The translations under genes and the position numbers were made by a program. Source: JAPLVB01 sp964353635 (GTDB lineage Archaea > Aenigmatarchaeota > Aenigmatarchaeia > QMZP01). Taken from it: a DNA stretch of 14,959 nucleotides. Below the pieces are notes generated by a model. It made no database searches, had not been told where the DNA came from, and was given only the letters and a program-made list of their open reading frames with translations. The stretch spans positions 1 through 14,959 of the forward strand of contig CAYGVS010000026.1 in the NCBI GenBank assembly GCA_964353635.1. The letters are read 5' to 3'. Every line of letters starts with the position of its first letter. Positions within the stretch are counted from its first letter, which is position 1. Below, piece by piece: positions 12,468-14,959 of the stretch.

Positions 12468-12923
12468 TTAGCTTATCGTCCCGGTCACGCTGCCTGTGCT
12501 CCTGAATCCTGAAAGGGCTGTGTCCAGGTTCGTGTAAGTTATGACCGCTTCTATGGAGTAGGAGGACCCTGCAGCTGAAGTGGGCAGACCTGAAATGATG
12601 TAAGTGTACGCGCTTCCGGGCGTTATGGTGCCGCTGGAATTGGCGTTCGTCGCAGTGAATCCGGAGTATGTCGCCTGGATGTTGGTTATGTTCACAGGGG
12701 CTCCGACCATGTTCTTAAGCTGAAGCGTGAGCTGGCCACCGCTTGTGAACTGCCATCCGCCTGAGGGTATCTGGAAGCCCTGGAAACCTATGGCTGTCTG
12801 TTGGGTGTAGGTCGCCGGGTTGAATACTCCCAAGGCGAAAAGCGCTGCTGCCACTATTATCACTATCAGTATTGCCCATCCGTATGTCATCAGATATTCC
12901 ATTGCTGACTGCGCTTTCTTCAT
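12468..12923 (-). CDS. Type IV pilin-like protein, copy 2
   Basis: A 151-residue paralogue of the downstream pilin. The class III signal peptide and the first about 72 residues are the same as copy 1; the remaining part is recognisably related but clearly different (for example VGAPVNITNIQATYSGFTA against AGANINITQVQATYAGTPA). The frame is open 17 codons upstream of this start, but AAGGAG at 12933-12938, 9 nt before the ATG at 12923, and the signal peptide decide this start. A TATA box lies at 12973-12983. It sits directly downstream of a TadC-type assembly gene on the same strand. Confidence 0.92.
   Translation of the reverse strand: MKKAQSAMEYLMTYGWAILIVIIVAAALFALGVFNPATYTQQTAIGFQGFQIPSGGWQFTSGGQLTLQLKNMVGAPVNITNIQATYSGFTATNANSSGTITPGSAYTYIISGLPTSAAGSSYSIEAVITYTNLDTALSGFRSTGSVTGTIS
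12707..12923 (-). repeat. 217-nt identical block, pilin copy 2
   Basis: Direct-repeat partner of 12189-12405, with start points 518 nt apart. A single mismatch precedes a further short match (GGCTCCG) on the 3' side of the gene block. Confidence 0.95.
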
Positions 12924-12972
12924 TGTCCCATTCTCCTTATTGAATATCATTGCATAAATTATTGGTCGTAGC

Positions 12973-12983
12973 ATTATATAATT
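12973..12983 (-). promoter_or_regulatory. TATA box of pilin copy 2
   Basis: AATTATATAAT on the minus strand lies about 55 nt before the ATG, giving a leader of about 30 nt with an AAGGAG ribosome binding site. Confidence 0.5.
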
Positions 12984-12988
12984 CTTGC

Positions 12989-13939
12989 TTACTTGGGCAC
13001 TATCCCTCCGAACATCGAGCTTATCATGAATCCGGAAATGAAATACACGGCGAGGGCTGTGATAAGGAGCACTGGTATGTATTTGATCCCGTCCTTCTCC
13101 TTTCCTGAGCTTATGAGCCCGATTATCATGCCACCGAACACAGTGGTTATGGCTATGGCCAGGAGGGAGAAGATGAAAAGGAAGTCTGGCGAGAGCTCGA
13201 TGCCGAACTTTATGTGGAGCGGCATCTTGGCTGTCACGTCCTCCGGTATCGATATCATGCTGCCAAGCCTTGATATGGTGCCCACAAGGAAGCTTGAAAG
13301 GGCGTAAAGGAGGGGCGCGCCTACGCAGCCTGCGAAACCGATGAATATGGTGTACATCATGATGTTGGCCCTCACTTCCTTCTTTATCGCCTCCTTCCTC
13401 CGGATGTCTATGGCCGTCTCCTCGAACAGCGAGACCAGCTGGCCCCCTGCCCTTATGCCCTTGGTTATCAGCTGGACTGTTGTCTCAAGGACATCAGACC
13501 TGATGGTCCTGGTCATCTCCTTCATGCTTTCCTGCAGGGATTTCCCTGTCATCATCTCCCTGCCCACGTTCTTGATCGCTTCAGAGAGAGGGCCGAATTC
13601 CTTCCTTGCGGAAAGCATGAGCGCCCTGCTTGGGATGAAGCCTGATTTTATGTTCGCCGCAACAAGTTGGAGCGCGTCCGGAAGTATGCTCTCCACGTAT
13701 CTTGTCCTCCTTTCCACAGCCAGGTAAAGGAGGCCGTGCGAGAATGCGAAAACCGAGATGAAGGCAAGCCCGAATATGTAGGAGAAATACTGCCTAACTA
13801 TCACAGCCATGACAAGAGCCATCATCAGGCTTATGACGAGCGAGGTATTGAAGAAGTGGCTTGGCGTCTTCTGGCCGCCGGAGAAGATTATCAGCTCCTG
13901 GATTTTCTCCCTGTATCTCCTTGGCATGAGCCTGAACAT
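12989..13939 (-). CDS. TadC/ArlJ-type pilus assembly membrane protein
   Basis: Inner-membrane platform protein of archaeal type IV pilus and archaellum systems; it works with a secretion ATPase to extrude pilins. The 316-residue protein has two membrane segments near 32-72, a cytoplasmic type II secretion F domain (about 80-205: ILPDALQLVAANIKSGFIPSRALML, then IRAGGQLVSLFEETA), and membrane segments near 195-220, 250-275 and 288-312. It has one F domain, as in the TadC/ArlJ group. The pilin genes on either side support a dedicated pilus locus. No ATPase or prepilin peptidase gene is in the window. Confidence 0.93.
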   Translation of the reverse strand: MFRLMPRRYREKIQELIIFSGGQKTPSHFFNTSLVISLMMALVMAVIVRQYFSYIFGLAFISVFAFSHGLLYLAVERRTRYVESILPDALQLVAANIKSGFIPSRALMLSARKEFGPLSEAIKNVGREMMTGKSLQESMKEMTRTIRSDVLETTVQLITKGIRAGGQLVSLFEETAIDIRRKEAIKKEVRANIMMYTIFIGFAGCVGAPLLYALSSFLVGTISRLGSMISIPEDVTAKMPLHIKFGIELSPDFLFIFSLLAIAITTVFGGMIIGLISSGKEKDGIKYIPVLLITALAVYFISGFMISSMFGGIVPK

Positions 13940-13997
13940 AAATATTATTTGTTATTGTCCGTAGATAAAGCTGCAGCTAAAAAGAAAAATCAGAGAA

Positions 13998-14426
13998 TCA
14001 GCCCAGTCCCCTGATATTGTAGTAGTAAAGAAGGTCCTGCACTCCCTGGCATTCCTTTGACTGTATGGTGGCCTGCTCCACATCAGGGCTTATGCCATAC
14101 ATCGTGAAGGTCTTTATGTTCCCTGCAGTGACATTATCTAGGGTGCTCGCGTATCTGACTATGGTGCCGTTCTTGTATGTGACAATCCCTATGAAGTTGA
14201 GCGGCACCTTCCCGTTGTTGAACACTACCAGATTTAGGGTCTGTGTTCCGGAGTCGTATGTCCCGCCCTGGATGTATGCCCCGGCCTCTGAGCAGAACTC
14301 TATCTGCACCCTCTGCCTGTTTGCAAAATTAGTCGTCCATGTCGCGAGTATGCCTGCGATTATCATGGTGAATGCTATAAGCATGATTACTGCAATCAGA
14401 GGTGATATTCCCTTTCTTTTTGCCAT
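13998..14426 (-). CDS. Archaellin/pilin-like secreted protein
   Basis: A 142-residue protein with the archaeal pilin N terminus MAKRKGISPLIAVIMLIAFT: a basic lead, likely cut after Gly6, and a hydrophobic helix to about residue 30. The mature part has strand-rich NLVVFNNGKVPLNFIGIVTYKNG, a common archaellin/pilin beta domain, and two cysteines (FCSEAG and KECQG) that could form a disulfide. It differs from the tandem pilins in signal type and sequence, so it is probably a minor pilin or a separate filament subunit. TTATAAATATT at about 14457-14467 gives a TATA box about 35 nt before the ATG. Confidence 0.88.
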   Translation of the reverse strand: MAKRKGISPLIAVIMLIAFTMIIAGILATWTTNFANRQRVQIEFCSEAGAYIQGGTYDSGTQTLNLVVFNNGKVPLNFIGIVTYKNGTIVRYASTLDNVTAGNIKTFTMYGISPDVEQATIQSKECQGVQDLLYYYNIRGLG

Positions 14427-14478
14427 GATATCTTTTATTCTATTGTGTTTTCCTGCTTATAAATATTTTTGCACTTGT

Positions 14479-14750
14479 TCAGAATGAGAACTGGAACTGG
14501 GACGCGATGGAGAAAAGCAGATAGCCGACGACTATCAGCACCATCGAGTGCTTCAGCCCGTGAGCTATCGATCCCTCAGCCATCTTGCCTGTGGCAAGGC
14601 CTGCAAAGAAACCCTGCATCACTATGAAGACGGAAAACATCTGCGCATAGTCTTCCTGGGCAGGCAGGGTCTGGGGAGCCTGGGTCACGTCCAGGGCGAT
14701 GGGGGAAGAGGACCTCTGGAGGAGGGTGGGTATGAGGAAGCTCTGGAGGA
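14479..14750 (-). pseudogene. 3' fragment of a second TadC/ArlJ-type gene
   Basis: The C-terminal about 90 residues of a pilus platform protein. The characteristic QGFFAGLATGKMAEGS motif, then GLKHSMVLIVVGYLLFSI as the last membrane segment, are typical TadC ends. The relation continues upstream of the ATG at 14688 through SFLIPTLLQRSSSPIALDV (to about 14748), which corresponds to the segment after the F domain, so the ATG at 14688 is not a true start. Beyond about 14750 the minus frame stays open to a stop at 14872 but no longer resembles TadC. The gene is therefore broken or misassembled at this point. A TadC pair is common in archaeal pilus loci. Confidence 0.78.
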
Positions 14751-14959
14751 TGCTATACCAATTATTAATAGTATTGCAAATCTTAGAGACGGAGGCAAAA
14801 TTGAGAGGGTGGAGAGAATTAGCAATTTGCCTGAATCGGAGATTAGCCGTATAACGAAGGTTATTTCGGATTCAAATAGAAATTTTGCAGTTGATACTAC
14901 TAATATAGAGGCTGGAGATTTATCCATGCTGCTAAATATAGAAAAAGATAATCTGTATT
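14713..14959 (+). CDS. A+T-rich reading frame without a start, running off the window end
   Basis: This frame is open on the plus strand to the window end and has no usable ATG before 14926, so its 5' end is missing. From about 14746 it reads as a plausible hydrophilic protein (EDAIPIINSIANLRDGG, ISNLPESEISRITKVISDS, FAVDTTNIEAGDLSMLLN). Composition switches from G+C-rich to A+T-rich close to the point where the TadC match on the other strand ends. I do not recognise a family. It may be an internal piece of another gene joined head-to-head to the truncated TadC. Confidence 0.4.

Noticed and set aside
12451..12470. G+C-rich palindrome around GCGGCCGC after pilin copy 2 as a terminator
   Set aside because: The outer stem has a mismatch, the inner loop would be too tight, and no T run follows on the minus strand.
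12924..12974. 17-residue longer start for pilin copy 2
   Set aside because: It would place extra residues before the class III signal peptide, and AAGGAG lies correctly before the ATG at 12923.
14685..14927. 80-residue minus-strand frame at the window end
   Set aside because: It is the antisense of the plus-strand frame and overlaps the TadC remnant in another frame; its hydrophobic, Ser-rich content is typical of a shadow.
1..14959. CRISPR array, insertion sequence or integrase
   Set aside because: No regularly spaced short repeats, no transposase or integrase frame and no terminal inverted repeats were seen; the only long repeat is the pilin block.

Overview
The window is archaeal. It carries eL44, eS27, aIF2-alpha, eL18, an archaeal uS10, SRP54, GINS, prefoldin alpha, Pth2, intron-bearing tRNAs and class III (type IV pilin-like) signal peptides. 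Genes are tightly packed, several start codons sit about 25 nt behind a TATA box (leaderless pattern), and the primase small subunit carries a primase-large-subunit-type Fe-S domain in the same polypeptide, as in Nanoarchaeum. Together these point to a small-genome DPANN-type archaeon. This lineage call is inference, because no rRNA is present.

Layout. 1-2.0 kb: replication pair, PriS-PriL(CTD) fusion primase and a GINS subunit. 2.0-4.0 kb: translation cluster eL44 - unknown A+T-rich gene - eS27 - aIF2-alpha, the usual archaeal run interrupted by one foreign-looking gene. 4.0-5.2 kb: a Nudix hydrolase and a convergent HAD phosphatase. 5.3-6.8 kb: SRP54 and a tiny zinc-ribbon protein, behind a divergent promoter region with a perfect 9-bp inverted repeat. 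6.9-7.8 kb: tRNA-Gly(GCC), a coiled-coil protein and tRNA-Leu(CAA). Both tRNAs have an intron in the T arm, and the Leu gene has a second one at the anticodon. 7.9-9.7 kb: ribosomal proteins eL18, uL13, uS9, uS10.

9.7-11.0 kb is the least ordinary stretch: an A+T-rich orphan gene, then about 550 nt with no credible gene but a TATA box and many perfect stems, which I read as a structured noncoding RNA (RNase P RNA is the leading but unproven idea), then a 46-residue six-cysteine protein.

11.0-14.75 kb lies wholly on the minus strand: prefoldin alpha, peptidyl-tRNA hydrolase 2, two tandem pilins identical over 217 nt at their 5' ends, a TadC-type membrane protein, an archaellin/pilin-like protein and the 3' end of a second TadC. 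The pilins and TadC proteins form a type IV pilus assembly locus. Its ATPase and prepilin peptidase are not in the window. Around 14.75 kb the second TadC stops abruptly and an A+T-rich reading frame on the other strand runs off the end, so a rearrangement or an assembly chimera is likely there.

Most genes are housekeeping. The observations most worth checking are the tRNA introns, the structured RNA region, the pilin pair with identical 5' halves, the gene wedged between eL44 and eS27, and the terminal junction.
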